From Apoderus coryli (Eukaryota; Arthropoda; Insecta; Coleoptera; Attelabidae), in contig OU452212.1 in assembly GCA_911728435.2 (NCBI GenBank), positions 1,804,563-1,868,562 of the forward strand: a stretch of 64,000 nt of DNA, given 5' to 3'. The notes beneath the pieces were generated by a model. That model did no database searches and was not told where the DNA came from. It saw only the letters and a list, made by a program, of their open reading frames with translations. The position numbers were made by a program, and so were the translations under genes. Positions 25,215-34,968 of the stretch are shown piece by piece. Position 1 is the first letter of the stretch; each line of letters starts with the position of its first letter.

Positions 25215-25565
25215 TTAAATAAAGATAGATTTCCGACATCGAAAGAATCTGGCACTTGCGGTTGGAACAGTGGAAGATGTGGACTTCGCACCATCGTGCA
25301 TAAACCACATGGCTTTTCTTATTGCCAATGGTGCGTTTTCCAGAAATCCAGGAAGCGTGTGTTCCAGAAAGTCCTCTCTGGTAAGTCTTCCAATTCCAAT
25401 TAAGTAGTCACCCACAATTCTAATCCAAACGTTCAACGAGAACTGATGTTGAAAATGATCTTCGACTATCACATGCGGATTTTCATCACACCATAAGTGA
25501 TTATTATGGAAATACCTTATTGCATTTCTTGAAAAACTTGATTCATCAGTAAACAAAATCAACAT
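25215..25565 (-). pseudogene. Tc1/mariner DDE transposase fragment, catalytic core only
   Basis: The reading begins LFTDESSFSRNAIRYFHNNH, the first catalytic Asp region, then VNVWxx-like NVWIRIVGDYLIGIGRLT, then LENAPLAIRKAMWFMHDGA, the second Asp region. After this the sequence leaves the family pattern. The HTH part is missing upstream. It is a truncated relic related in type to, but clearly distinct from, the one at 22,168-23,230. Confidence 0.7.
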
Positions 25566-26210
25566 TAGTAGGTAGTTGAGGAATTACAACAATTTTAGTA
25601 GATAAGCTATGGGACTTCCGCCGCATTTCTTATGGAAAATAACATTGGAAAACGCTAAGATCCTAAAACACCAAAAATGGTTCCTTTCAAGGTAAGAATG
25701 TATTTTAACACTAAAACGCTGCGTGGATAGATAGTGGCGATTTCAAATTAGAAAATTATAATCTACATAAAAATACCTTAAAAATACGGTCATCACTCGA
25801 CCCCCATTCAATACTATAAATTTTTGGCGATGCTTGCCTCCTAGGGTTTTGAGACTTAGGGAGCGAAAATGTCAAAAAAGTGTTTCCCCCTAAAATCAAA
25901 AATCGACGGGATCGAGCGTTTTTCCATCAATGACCTTGGCCGTTTTTGTTTTCAAATGGCCACCATTGATGTCAATTCTTCATGAACTCATCCTGGCGAG
26001 TGAATTCTCTTCAGAGATATTTTCTTTTATTTCGTTTAGAGTTCACTCGCGATGAGAATTTTTTTTTTTTTTGTGGAGAGAAAAAATGGACTTGGGCAGA
26101 GTAGAATAATTGATGTAGCCTTAAAGACTTACCTTTTATATCCGAGTAATCACAAAAGGAATAAGTTTAATGTTCAACTTCATACACCAGAGTTTCTTCG
26201 CTGGAGCCAG
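25566..26210. other. gene-free stretch
   Basis: No exon or element is recognised. Confidence 0.45.
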
Positions 26211-26348
26211 CACTTCAAGAGAAATTTTCAGGATTTCACGCCACACACAACACGTGCAGCCAACAATGGCAAATCAATCAATCAATTTGCCATTGTTGGC
26301 TGCACGTGTTGTGTGTGGCGTGAAATCCTGAAAATTTCTCTTGAAGTG
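26211..26348. repeat. perfect palindrome, 64-bp arms, 10-nt loop
   Basis: Positions 26,211-26,274 and 26,285-26,348 are exact reverse complements over all 64 bases. The loop is CAATCAATCA. The arms are GC-richer than the surroundings (GCCACACACAACACGTGCAG in the left arm). If transcribed it would fold into a long perfect hairpin. It could also be a fold-back assembly artefact. Confidence 0.95.
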
Positions 26349-26922
26349 TTAAAGTGATATGTGGGAGGAGAGTGCTAAAGTAGGCATTGTGCCATCAAGT
26401 AGTGTTGATTTCTGATTTGGTTTGCATTTTTATTTTAATTTTGAATTCATGTAGAACAGTGTTTTGACTTTGATTTGCGTGGGATCTTCACATAACCTTT
26501 TTCACGAAATGAATATGTTGCATTGGTGAAGCTGGGGTTGTTCGTCTCGTACTTGGTTGTCACTGATGATGAGAATTTAATTTTCTCGAAACGTGTCTGA
26601 CTGACATGGGCAATGTGCCTTGATTTTTGATATGGAAATGTATTTGTTTTGTGGAGCAGACGCCGTTTGATTTGTATATTAATCATCGCTCCTCTTGGAA
26701 TGGATTATTTCATACAATATAAATTAATGTATACTTAATTTTCAACCTGCTTTACCATACAACTGTAATTTTGATTTCGTCTTCATCTGAAGCAGGCTTT
26801 ATCGTATACACCTATTTAACATACTTAATTTACATACCTATAGGTGTTTCCCTCTTTTTTTATTCGTGTAATAATAGTAAAATATTATTTATTTCGGTCT
26901 CTCTCTTCGCTGTGTGCGACAG
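26349..26922. other. gene-free stretch with a Penelope-like terminus motif
   Basis: At 26,560-26,610 a TGATGATGAGAATTTAATTT block runs into CTCGAAACGTGTCTGACTGA, resembling Penelope-like ends and the motif at 14,835. The ORF at 26,447-26,686 (minus) spans it and is not a recognised protein. Confidence 0.35.
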
Positions 26923-27150
26923 TTGACACCCTTGCCAGTGCTTGTGTCCTATGACAATAGCCTATTTATTTATCATACACGTTCTTATGCAGATGAAGCG
27001 TGTCTCAAAGCATTTTCATCTATAATTCAGCAACAATGGGCAATACTGCCATCTGGCATATACCCACTATACAACCACCTGTCGTTCTTCGTGTAAACAT
27101 AGTTGCCAGCGTTTAATTGTACTAAGCATAGCATACGAATCTTGCCATTA
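26923..27150 (+). repeat. dispersed repeat shared with MTMR9 intron 6 (57,778-57,990)
   Basis: Both copies start TTGACACCYTTGCCAGTGCT, share TATAATTCAGCAACAATGG and end CGTTTAATTGYACTAAGCAT then AGCATACGAATCTTGCCAT. Overall similarity is high with small indels. No coding sequence is evident. It may be a SINE or a transposon end. Confidence 0.7.
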
Positions 27151-27441
27151 AAAAAATACTATAAGAAGCACGCTTCATATAGATGCAGCAGAGATTTAAT
27201 GTGTATTTTTTTCCCATTTTTTGATGTTATAATACATTTTTTGTGGTGTTTTTTGTTGAAAGTCAGTTGCCCCAAGTGCACAAGTAAGTACTTGAATGAA
27301 AATTTGCTAAGAAAAAACTTGGTTATATATAGTATCTTTTGTTATTTATCTCTGGGTTATATATGTCCCAATAGGTTTTTGACCGGGATATATATGTCTC
27401 GTTAGGTACCAGTAGTCACTTTTGATTTTATTTTTTGCAGT

Positions 27442-28130
27442 ATGAGTACTTGAAAAAAAGTTCTTACACAAGCCGAGCTGGAGCATATTGCAGAAAATTT
27501 AAATGATATAGAGAGTGAAGGGGAGTCTGATAGAATAGAGCCATACAGCAGCGACGATATCGTGCAAGACCGAGATTACATTGCAAGTTCTGATTCAGAC
27601 GAGACTGATAGTTGTTCTTCTGATGACGATCAACAAGAATTATTGTCAACAACTGATTTCGATAATTCTACAGTCCCACAAAATGCTGATCAACAATTCG
27701 ACGAAGATGAGGCAGATCCACAGCTGAGTGACGAAAATGTTTTGTGGTCGAATTTTGACGAAACGTTTATACCTAGGAAAAGATTACCACCAGAAGTTAA
27801 ACCGATTATACAATGTGATATAAATCGTGACAGTACTGTACTAGATTGCTTCCTAAAGGTCTTTCCAAAGAGTCTATTTCTTTATATAGCGCATTGCACA
27901 AACTGGTGGGGTAGGCTGGTGTCAAACGCAAAAGGACGATAAAAGTTAGCAGACATTTGCAAGCATGGGCCAATCAAAGTAACATCGGTGATCATTTACC
28001 TGTAACTGGACTTACAAGAAGAAGGTGCTATCGTTGTTCCCAAAAAAAAAATTGATAAGAGGACCAAACTTTATGTAGAATGCGTAATTTACCATTGTCC
28101 TTAGATTATTTTACTCCATATCACACTTAA
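27442..28130 (+). pseudogene. piggyBac-like transposase with catalytic core deleted
   Basis: PiggyBac transposases insert at TTAA using a DDD core. The reading starts at ATG 27,442, meets a stop at codon 4, then runs open as an acidic N-terminal region: LTQAELEHIAENL, YSSDDIVQDRDYIASSDSDE and LPPEVKPIIQCDINRDSTVL. After HCTNW (about 27,906) the family sequence ends. It resumes only near 27,985 with HLPVTGLTRRRCYRCSQKK and LCRMRNLPLSLDYFTPYHT, the cysteine-rich C-terminal tail, in a different frame with two in-frame stops, ending at TAA 28,128-28,130. The whole catalytic domain is missing, so N- and C-termini are joined by a deletion. The 3' inverted repeat and TTAA lie downstream. Confidence 0.85.
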
Positions 28131-28282
28131 TATAAATAACTGTTGGGACAAATATATCCCAAAATAAATCTCTGGTGGGACATATATGTCCCATATTTTT
28201 TTGGCAAAACCGTTTGAAATAAAAATCTAAATTTACTCGATTATCTTTTTGTATTATTATTTACATTCACACGCCAAATTTG

Positions 28283-28326
28283 AATGTAATCCTATTAAAA
28301 AATCAAATCCGGATTGAAAGGGTTAA
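28283..28326 (+). repeat. piggyBac 3' terminal inverted repeat and TTAA target site
   Basis: The sequence ends AAATCCGGATTGAAAGGG directly before TTAA (28,323-28,326). Read inward from TTAA it starts CCCTTTCAATCCGG, the CCY start typical of piggyBac ends. Palindromic GGGACATATATGTCCC (28,173-28,188) lies just inside, and related sequence lies upstream near 27,350-27,400. A matching 5' terminus with TTAA was not found. Confidence 0.6.
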
Positions 28327-29507
28327 AGGGTTTTTTTGTCTATCGCTTAGCCAAAAAAGTATAACAATTTAAAATGCCTATACTTAACTAAAATATAGAA
28401 TCATCCAGTACATTAATGTCTGTAGACGTGGAAATTCCTGAACAATAATTATCCTCCGCAGCTTTATATTTATAGAGATAAATTTATTCATTAAATTCTT
28501 TAATAATTTTTTTTTCACTGTTAATCAAAAGTAAAATTAAAAGGGAAATTGTAAATTGATGAAGGGGAAGTTTCGTTTATTAATAAAATAGGAATTAATG
28601 GAAAATACACATTGGGCTGGGATTTTTTTAATCATCATACAAGGACACAGTGGCGGTTGGTGTATAAGAGCAGTGGTTCACAAATAAATACCTAAATCTG
28701 TTTCTATGACAGCATTTTGCAAGTCTTCGTCGTAGGCCAGCAACATGGATAAAACAAAGACTAGTTGCTATTTCATGACGTCATCACAGCAAGGTGGCAC
28801 AGCTCTACATAGGACAACGCGCTTAATTTGTGACGTCACGAAGAAGAGTCAAAACATACTAATAACATAATACGTATATTTATACTCGTAGTTTACCTAT
28901 GACTTTCTTTTCTTTAAAAATAACTTACAACGATAAAGTTACATATTATATTAGTCAACATACACGGTGGAACGCTAACAAGAAAACAAAGCAATTTCAC
29001 TAACTTGATACGTAATAAATCAAACACTATTGGTTCCAGACAAAAAACTTACAACAAAACTGTATTATAGGTACAACTATATGTTGTAATATCATAGGAT
29101 GACTGCAGAATTTAGAAATCGGAATACTCGTTAAGAGTAGATAAGTAAATGATACTAATATTATTCCTGTGATCTGTGATTAATAAATGCATGAGTTGGA
29201 GGTAAGTCAACTTACTTTATTTTAATTACGTCTTTAATTTTACGTTTATTGATAGAAATATATCATAAAAAACTTGCTCGGATTCGCGTTCGTAAATAGT
29301 AGAAAAGGGGTTAAATAAATAATAAAAAATATATAATATAAAATAATTAAAAAAAATCCTAACCTTTACGAATTATGGAATAATTTAAATAAAAAATAGC
29401 TGATGTCTACAATAAAAAAAAATAATAATAATCGGAATTGGACTACCTAGTAGTCCGCCCTTTGGGGATATAAACTAGTTATATGGGAACATTTAAAGAT
29501 TGTAACA
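28327..29507. repeat. gene-free stretch containing a dispersed repeat copy (28,800-29,000)
   Basis: Positions 28,855-29,030 match 36,593-36,775 (shared ACTAATAACATAATAYGTAT, CACTAACTTGATACGTAATA). Positions 28,806-28,845 match 33,843-33,885 (shared TTTGTGACGTCA). The two halves are contiguous here and split by an insertion at 33,892-36,583. A CAGTGGCGGTTGG terminus lies at 28,653. No exon is seen. Confidence 0.55.
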
Positions 29508-29970
29508 CTATTTTATTTCCAAAAATATGTTTTTATTATTATTGTTTTTACTTTTTTTCTTTATTATAATATAATAATCAGTTATTTTCTTTTGAATATT
29601 ACTTTTGAAAAATAATTGTTGCTCAACAAAATTCTCGCATCTATTCAAATCCATAAAGATTTGATCAGGTACCCTTTCCTGGCCCCTGAGAGTAGTTCGC
29701 ACAATGTGAAATGCATTTCTTATTTCATTTTCACTAAATTTAGCAGGACACTCCCCGTTTTCAGTTTCTTCTTCATGATTGTCTATACTTTTTATATATC
29801 GTCAATTATGTCTTGGTGAGTTGGGATATCTGTCGTGCCAACATTATTGTCGATTGTCGAAACAGTTTCAGTCCAAATTTCACAGTTCTCCTGACTAACG
29901 TTGCACCCCCACCAGGCTGTTTTGAAAACAATCGTATTGAACATAACGAAAACTTTATTAGAAATAAAAC
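29508..29970 (-). pseudogene. pogo/Tigger-like transposase C-terminal fragment
   Basis: The minus-strand reading starts FKTAWWGCNVSQENCEIW, a CENP-B/pogo post-DDE pattern, then TDIPTHQDIIDDI. A single-base frameshift near 29,790 follows. It then reads KSIDNHEEETENGECPAKFS and NEIRNAFHIVRTTLRGQERV with LNRCENFVEQQLFF, matching the acidic-plus-helical C-terminus of Tigger-like transposases. The catalytic domain is missing. Upstream (higher coordinates) it is cut by the dispersed repeat at 29,975-30,345. Confidence 0.55.
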
Positions 29971-30365
29971 GCAAAAGTTTGGGCTCAAAACAACTAATTT
30001 AATAATTAAAATTAGTAAGGAAAATTAATAACAACAAAGAAATAAATACGTATAAATAAAGGAAAAGAATAAAACAGTTAAACGATAATGAACTTTTAGA
30101 AGAAAATCTTATTCATTAATGTACAACTTAAAATAGGAAAATTAATATAATTACGAATAATTATATTAATTCCCATACGAAACTTTAATTACAATTGAAA
30201 ACTGAATTTATTTCAATTACTAAAATAAACAACTTAATCTTTATAAAAATTGATTGGAAACTATAAAACTATAAAAATAACAGAAAATATCCAAAATTAC
30301 CCAAATATACATACAGGGTAGGACAAAAGTAAATTCTATTGTCAGTGTGTCTTTGTTTTGTTACA
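29971..30365 (-). repeat. dispersed repeat copy, inverted relative to 11,257-11,400 and 34,740-34,960
   Basis: The reverse complement of 29,975-30,090 matches 11,260-11,400 (shared TTGTTTTGAGCCCAAACTTT). The reverse complement of 30,100-30,245 matches 34,740-34,895, including the palindromic TTAATATAATTAYKMRTAAT core. Positions 30,255-30,365 match 7,205-7,310 in direct orientation. Confidence 0.6.
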
Positions 30366-30925
30366 GAACATTAGATTTCTTGATAATAGATTCTCAAGTT
30401 TTTACTATCAGAGATACACAACTTGGGGAAACACCGAATTTTGCGCAACATCATTTTTTTTTTGCAGCCTTTATCAACTTCCTCCAAAACTTTAATTTTC
30501 TCAGCTAAAGTTAAACACAGACCCTTGGATATCTAACTTGATTCTTAAACAAAAACCAACTGAACCTAAATTTGCGATTTACTAAGCTTCGACTATAAAA
30601 TGGGTTAGGAAGTCCCCAGGTGTCTCACAGATATCTACCTGCTTTATTGCCTACCATTAGGCGTTATGAACGCGATAAGAACATTTTCAAAAGAATGCGG
30701 CAGAAAAATGTAAATGGGAAACCCGAACAGGCCAAGATCTCAATTAATGCATACAAATTTATTCATAAAAGTCCGGTAAAAATTTTATTATATAGAGTGC
30801 TACTCATTTTAAAGATTCACTAGGTATATGCAGGGCTTTTTACATTAAATTTCATTAAAATATTGCCTTGAAAAAATTGCACTGTGTCGATTGTATTACT
30901 TTTACGGTTTTCTCTTTTTCTTGTA
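30366..30925. other. gene-free stretch
   Basis: Nothing recognised. Confidence 0.45.
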
Positions 30926-31201
30926 ATGGATTTTTTTGAAATATATTTTTATTTATTGCCATCCACAACATTTCGGCTTATTCGCATTCTTCAAGTGCAT
31001 TTTTTCTTACCAGGATTGCATTTTAACTTTGACTTTTTGTTTTGTCAAAACAAAAATACCCACTAAAAGTGGTGTACACCAAACTATTAGTCCAAGTAAA
31101 AATGCGATGTTGGTAATAACAAATAATGTACCTGAAGAAGGCGAATAAGCCGAAAAGTTGTGCATGACGAAAAATAAAAAACATCTAAAAAAAAAATCCA
31201 T
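30926..31201. mobile_element. 276-bp fold-back element with ~75-bp inverted arms
   Basis: The left arm starts ATGGATTTTTTTGAAATAT and contains CATTTCGGCTTATTCGCATT. The reverse complement of the right arm starts ATGGATTTTTTTTTTAGATG and contains CTTTTCGGCTTATTCGCCTT. The 24-bp core TTCGGCTTATTCGCNTTCTTCA is near perfect and the outer arms are about 70% similar. The core resembles Penelope-like CCTGAAGAAGGC...GCCGAAA ends. No ORF is present. Confidence 0.6.
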
Positions 31202-32357
31202 TTTATAAAGAATTTTACATCCCAGGAAAAAGAAAAAACTGTAAAAAAAAAATTAACAAGCTTCAAGACAAATACAAGATCAAATTCACTTTTACACTAT
31301 TCGTGCCTTGAGGGCAACAGTTCATTTTTCATTTGTTATTAGATGTGTTCTGCAGCTCCACCACTGTTTATCCTACTCATTCCACTATCTATACCCAGTA
31401 TAACGAAAATATGGTCAAACTACAAAAATAGCACCCTCGGCGATGTTAAAGCGGAAAAAATGCGTTTTTATCAAAGTGCGATTCAGTGTACATTAATTTT
31501 TGATTGTCTGCCTTTACATCTATATGATGTGTGTTAATACAAGTATATAGAAGTGACAATAATATGTTGCGAATTTTTTGAACATCCCATCCATAGTAAT
31601 TAATGTGTCAGTATGAATTTTTTATACAATAATAAGTAGTTATGTGTTTTTATTTCCACTGTTGTAAGTTTCTGTATTGGCGACTACAGGATGAAACGAG
31701 CAGATTCTAGGGATGTGTCGCATCCACAGTATAAATGTTTTTTTTTTCTTCATTTATGTTTCTGTTTTTATTATTCACTTGTAAGATCAATGTTCTGATC
31801 TTACGATATTTAATAACTTTTAAAAATAAATGCTCTTTTCTCTGTATATCAATGAAATACTTATAATATTGTTGTGTGAAACAGTGGCGGCTTGTGCCAG
31901 TGTGGTGAAGCATAACATAAAATAAAGTCATATACTTAATAGGTAGCTAAAATTAATAGAGATATCCCTACTTTGTCAACTGCATAAAATATATGTTATG
32001 TTGATAAGTAGGTACCTCACCTAAGTATTGTTTTCTTTAAAAAGTGTAATTAGTATCTACAATATATTTACCTACTTCATAATAATACTAAATAAAACAC
32101 ATTTTATGAAACTGACAATCAAATTACTTTTCGCCTACCTGTTAGCAAATCATAATACGTCTCATACCAGATATTATTAAAAGCTCTGCTTTTATGCATT
32201 TGCCTTTATTTATATTTATCAAACATTTATTTAAATCTGGAACAGGTGTGTATTTTTAACAAGATTTTTCTGTTCTTAAAAGGAGTGTTGATTAAAAAAA
32301 CTTAACTTTAGTTAAAATTAAAAAATAAACATAATTTTTGATAATAACTTCGCTTAC
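31202..32357. other. gene-free stretch with a CAGTGGCGGCTTGTG terminus at 31,882
   Basis: The terminus at 31,882 and the following GAAGCATAA resemble 343-390. No matching right end was found. No exon is seen. Confidence 0.4.
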
Positions 32358-32505
32358 CTGATGTCAGCGTAAATATAATTTCTCTACGACTGTCTTTAAA
32401 TGTCTTTATGATATGAGAGAGAGGGCGACACCTAGCGTGAACAGGCAATATGCCGGGTGAAACACAGTTCACTAACGATGGCCGGACAAGAAGTAACAAC
32501 TCCAT
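32358..32505 (-). CDS. candidate 5' coding exon, minus strand, unknown gene
   Basis: The minus strand reads ATG at 32,505 and stays open for 49 codons (e.g. HIIKTFKDSRREIIFTLTS). It leaves one nucleotide before CAG|GTAAGCG, a near-consensus donor at 32,357-32,356. The block is GC-richer than its flanks. I do not recognise the product. It could equally be a 5' untranslated exon with a chance ORF. The phase fits the exon at 24,339-24,499, about 7.9 kb downstream on the same strand. Confidence 0.3.
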
Positions 32506-33024
32506 TATATCCTGTTGCCAACACTAGATGCGCCCCAATCCCCTAGCAGGGAGGCTTTATTTAAGAATTGCTTGTTACATAAAGCAACAAGACTTTAAGT
32601 TATGTTGGAATTTTTTTTTTCACACTACCATGCTTCCACCAGACGGCCGTTTCGTCGATCCACGACTAGCAACTAGCGGGTATATTATTACGCACGGGTA
32701 AATTTCCTGGTAATGACAAACGAAGCGTCGGCCATGAAAAATCACCATAGCAACGCCGACAATACAAATACACCAAATTGACAGTTTAGGTATTTATAAT
32801 TAATAATAATTATAATTAAGTATTGCGCAAATTTCAGAACACAAAAACAGTAATAGTGAATATAGTTTAACACCACCTAGTCAATTTAATACTTCTAACT
32901 TATTGTATTTAGGCTTATACTGCAACAGGGGTAAGTTTCGAAAAACAAATATTTTCCTAAAAATTTTGTTTAATTTATTCAAAAGTATTAAAACAGTCGT
33001 AGAAAAAGTATAGTGTGAAACTCA
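32506..33024. other. gene-free stretch
   Basis: It contains CCAGACGGCCGTTTCGTCGA (32,639), related to 19,494. No exon is seen. Confidence 0.4.
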
Positions 33025-33121
33025 CATGAAATGACCATTTCCTACTCGTATGATTTGCAGCACTCGCCTGCGGCTCATGCTGCAAACGATCATACTCGTA
33101 GAAAATATATGTCATTTCATG
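33025..33121. repeat. imperfect hairpin, ~41-nt arms
   Basis: CATGAAATGAC...TACTCGTATGAT...GCAGCA on the left pairs with TGCTGC...ATCATACTCGTA...GTCATTTCATG on the right, with small internal mismatches and a loop CTCGCCTGCGGCTCA. It may be a miniature element or a structured RNA; neither can be shown here. Confidence 0.65.
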
Positions 33122-33839
33122 TTCGTTGCACAATATACCTACTATTTTAGGACTTTACACGACTACTTCTAATATTTAAAAACACGTTCGTACGAAGATA
33201 TATTTTTTCCTGGATATCTTATTGAATCTACTATATTGTCTTCGCAAATGAGGTTCAAATATTCTTATTGAAATTTATATTGCAATAATTTTTTATTTTA
33301 CGTCATATGTAGGTACAACGTTTCGGCATGTTATTCATTGGAGCTCTATATAGTGCGATTGTACAAAGATATAGAGGCTGCTTCCAACACTGCGTGAATT
33401 GGAATACCAAATTGAATGTCTTGTACGTAAACCTATACCCAACCAAGCTATATGTCTGTAATTTTGTGAATGATTTTATTTTAAAATCAGTATAGGTACT
33501 TACAAAACTCTTTAGAGAAGCTTTCGATCCTGATAGAGTTGATTCTAATTTAATTACTTAACAATTTTGTCGATGAGAAGTGCAATGTAAGATATTTCCT
33601 AGACTATTTTTTGTGTTATTTTTTATATATATTTATAGCGAAATGAAACACTGATAAAATGTTGAGGGAAGCGGTTTTCTCGTTAACAAGACCCTCTGTG
33701 AGTCGAATAGCTAAATAAAAAAATTTATTAGAGTTTGGAAACATTTATTGAATTAAAAATCAGATCCATGTTCGATGTCGGTATATATAACCTACAACAC
33801 ATTCATGGTAACTTTACATACCGAGCTGGCTCAATAACC
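33122..33839. other. gene-free stretch
   Basis: Nothing recognised beyond AT-rich sequence with a CAACGTTTCGGCATG motif at 33,318. Confidence 0.4.
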
Positions 33840-34968
33840 CCTCTACACAGGACAACGTGCTTACTTTGTGACGTCATGAACAAGTGTAATAAGACACCAC
33901 GCCACTGGTATTATGTATACTAGTTGGGTGATTTTATAGATATTTTCTATTAGTTTGGGAAATATAATATTTTTGTAAATATCACACAACATCTGTAAGG
34001 AATCAATTTATTATCTTGGGCTTTTAACAAATGTTCCTAAAAGAATTGTTACCTAAAAGAACGACTTTTTTCTAATCGAGAATATTGAGTTTGTTTATGA
34101 GTCCAAAGATAAAAGCATATATTAGAAAAGAAAAGATAACCAGATGTTTCAGTTATAGGATGGTCACAACATTTTCGAAATACCTTCATGTAAATTAAAT
34201 GTCGGACTTTTATTATTATATACAGAAGCTAGTAGTTGGAGGCTGTCACGGTTTCCCATATCAAATAATATATAAAGGGCGAATAAAAAAAACAATGGGT
34301 TTTTGTCCAGTCGCTGATTCGGGAGATTGAGAAGTCATTATAAAATCGTTTCTTGCTTTACAAATGGTAGTGACTAGTTAATCTTTTGAACGAACTCCAA
34401 CATAAGATACCTAAGTATCAACAACCGTTATTAAAGTCGACATAAAAATGTATCTTATTTCTGAATCTCTCACCCTGTAGATGTATCTTTATAGGGGTAT
34501 ATTGTAAAAATTACCCTTTTTTCTGATTGGTTATTTTCAATCTAGGTACCTACTTCTCATGTATGTTAAGTGTTTTGGAAAGACAATCGGATTTTCGAAT
34601 TTAGATTCGTTTTAGCCTTGGTAGAGTCTAGATGTGATTATTAATTGTATAAAGTTTCTTAATAATAATCGAAGTTCAAGTTCAGTAAGTTCTTTGTTAA
34701 TTCTTTTAATTGAAGACCTTTTTGTTTCCAACCAATTTTTATAAAGATTAAGTTGTTTCTTTTAGTAATTCAAATAAATTCAGTTTTCAATTGTAATTAA
34801 ACTTTCGTATGGGAATTAATATAATTATTCGTAATTATATTAATTTTCCTATTTTAAGTTGTACATTAATGAATAAGATTTTCTTCTAAATTTTCATTCT
34901 CGTTTAATTGTTTTATTCTTTTTTTTTTTTATTTTTACATATTTATTTCTTTGTTGTTATTCATTTTC

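Noticed and set aside
26052..26357. 101-codon ORF across the perfect palindrome
   Set aside because: Both arms encode complementary readings; the ORF is a by-product of the inverted repeat.
27103..27405. 100-codon ORF before the piggyBac relic
   Set aside because: It spans the end of a dispersed repeat and AT-rich sequence, with no family resemblance.
1..28350. Shared TTGTCTATCGCTTA at position 1 and about 28,338 as a long repeat
   Set aside because: Similarity stops after about 14 bases.
31343..31537. 64-codon ORF
   Set aside because: No protein pattern, no context; probably chance.
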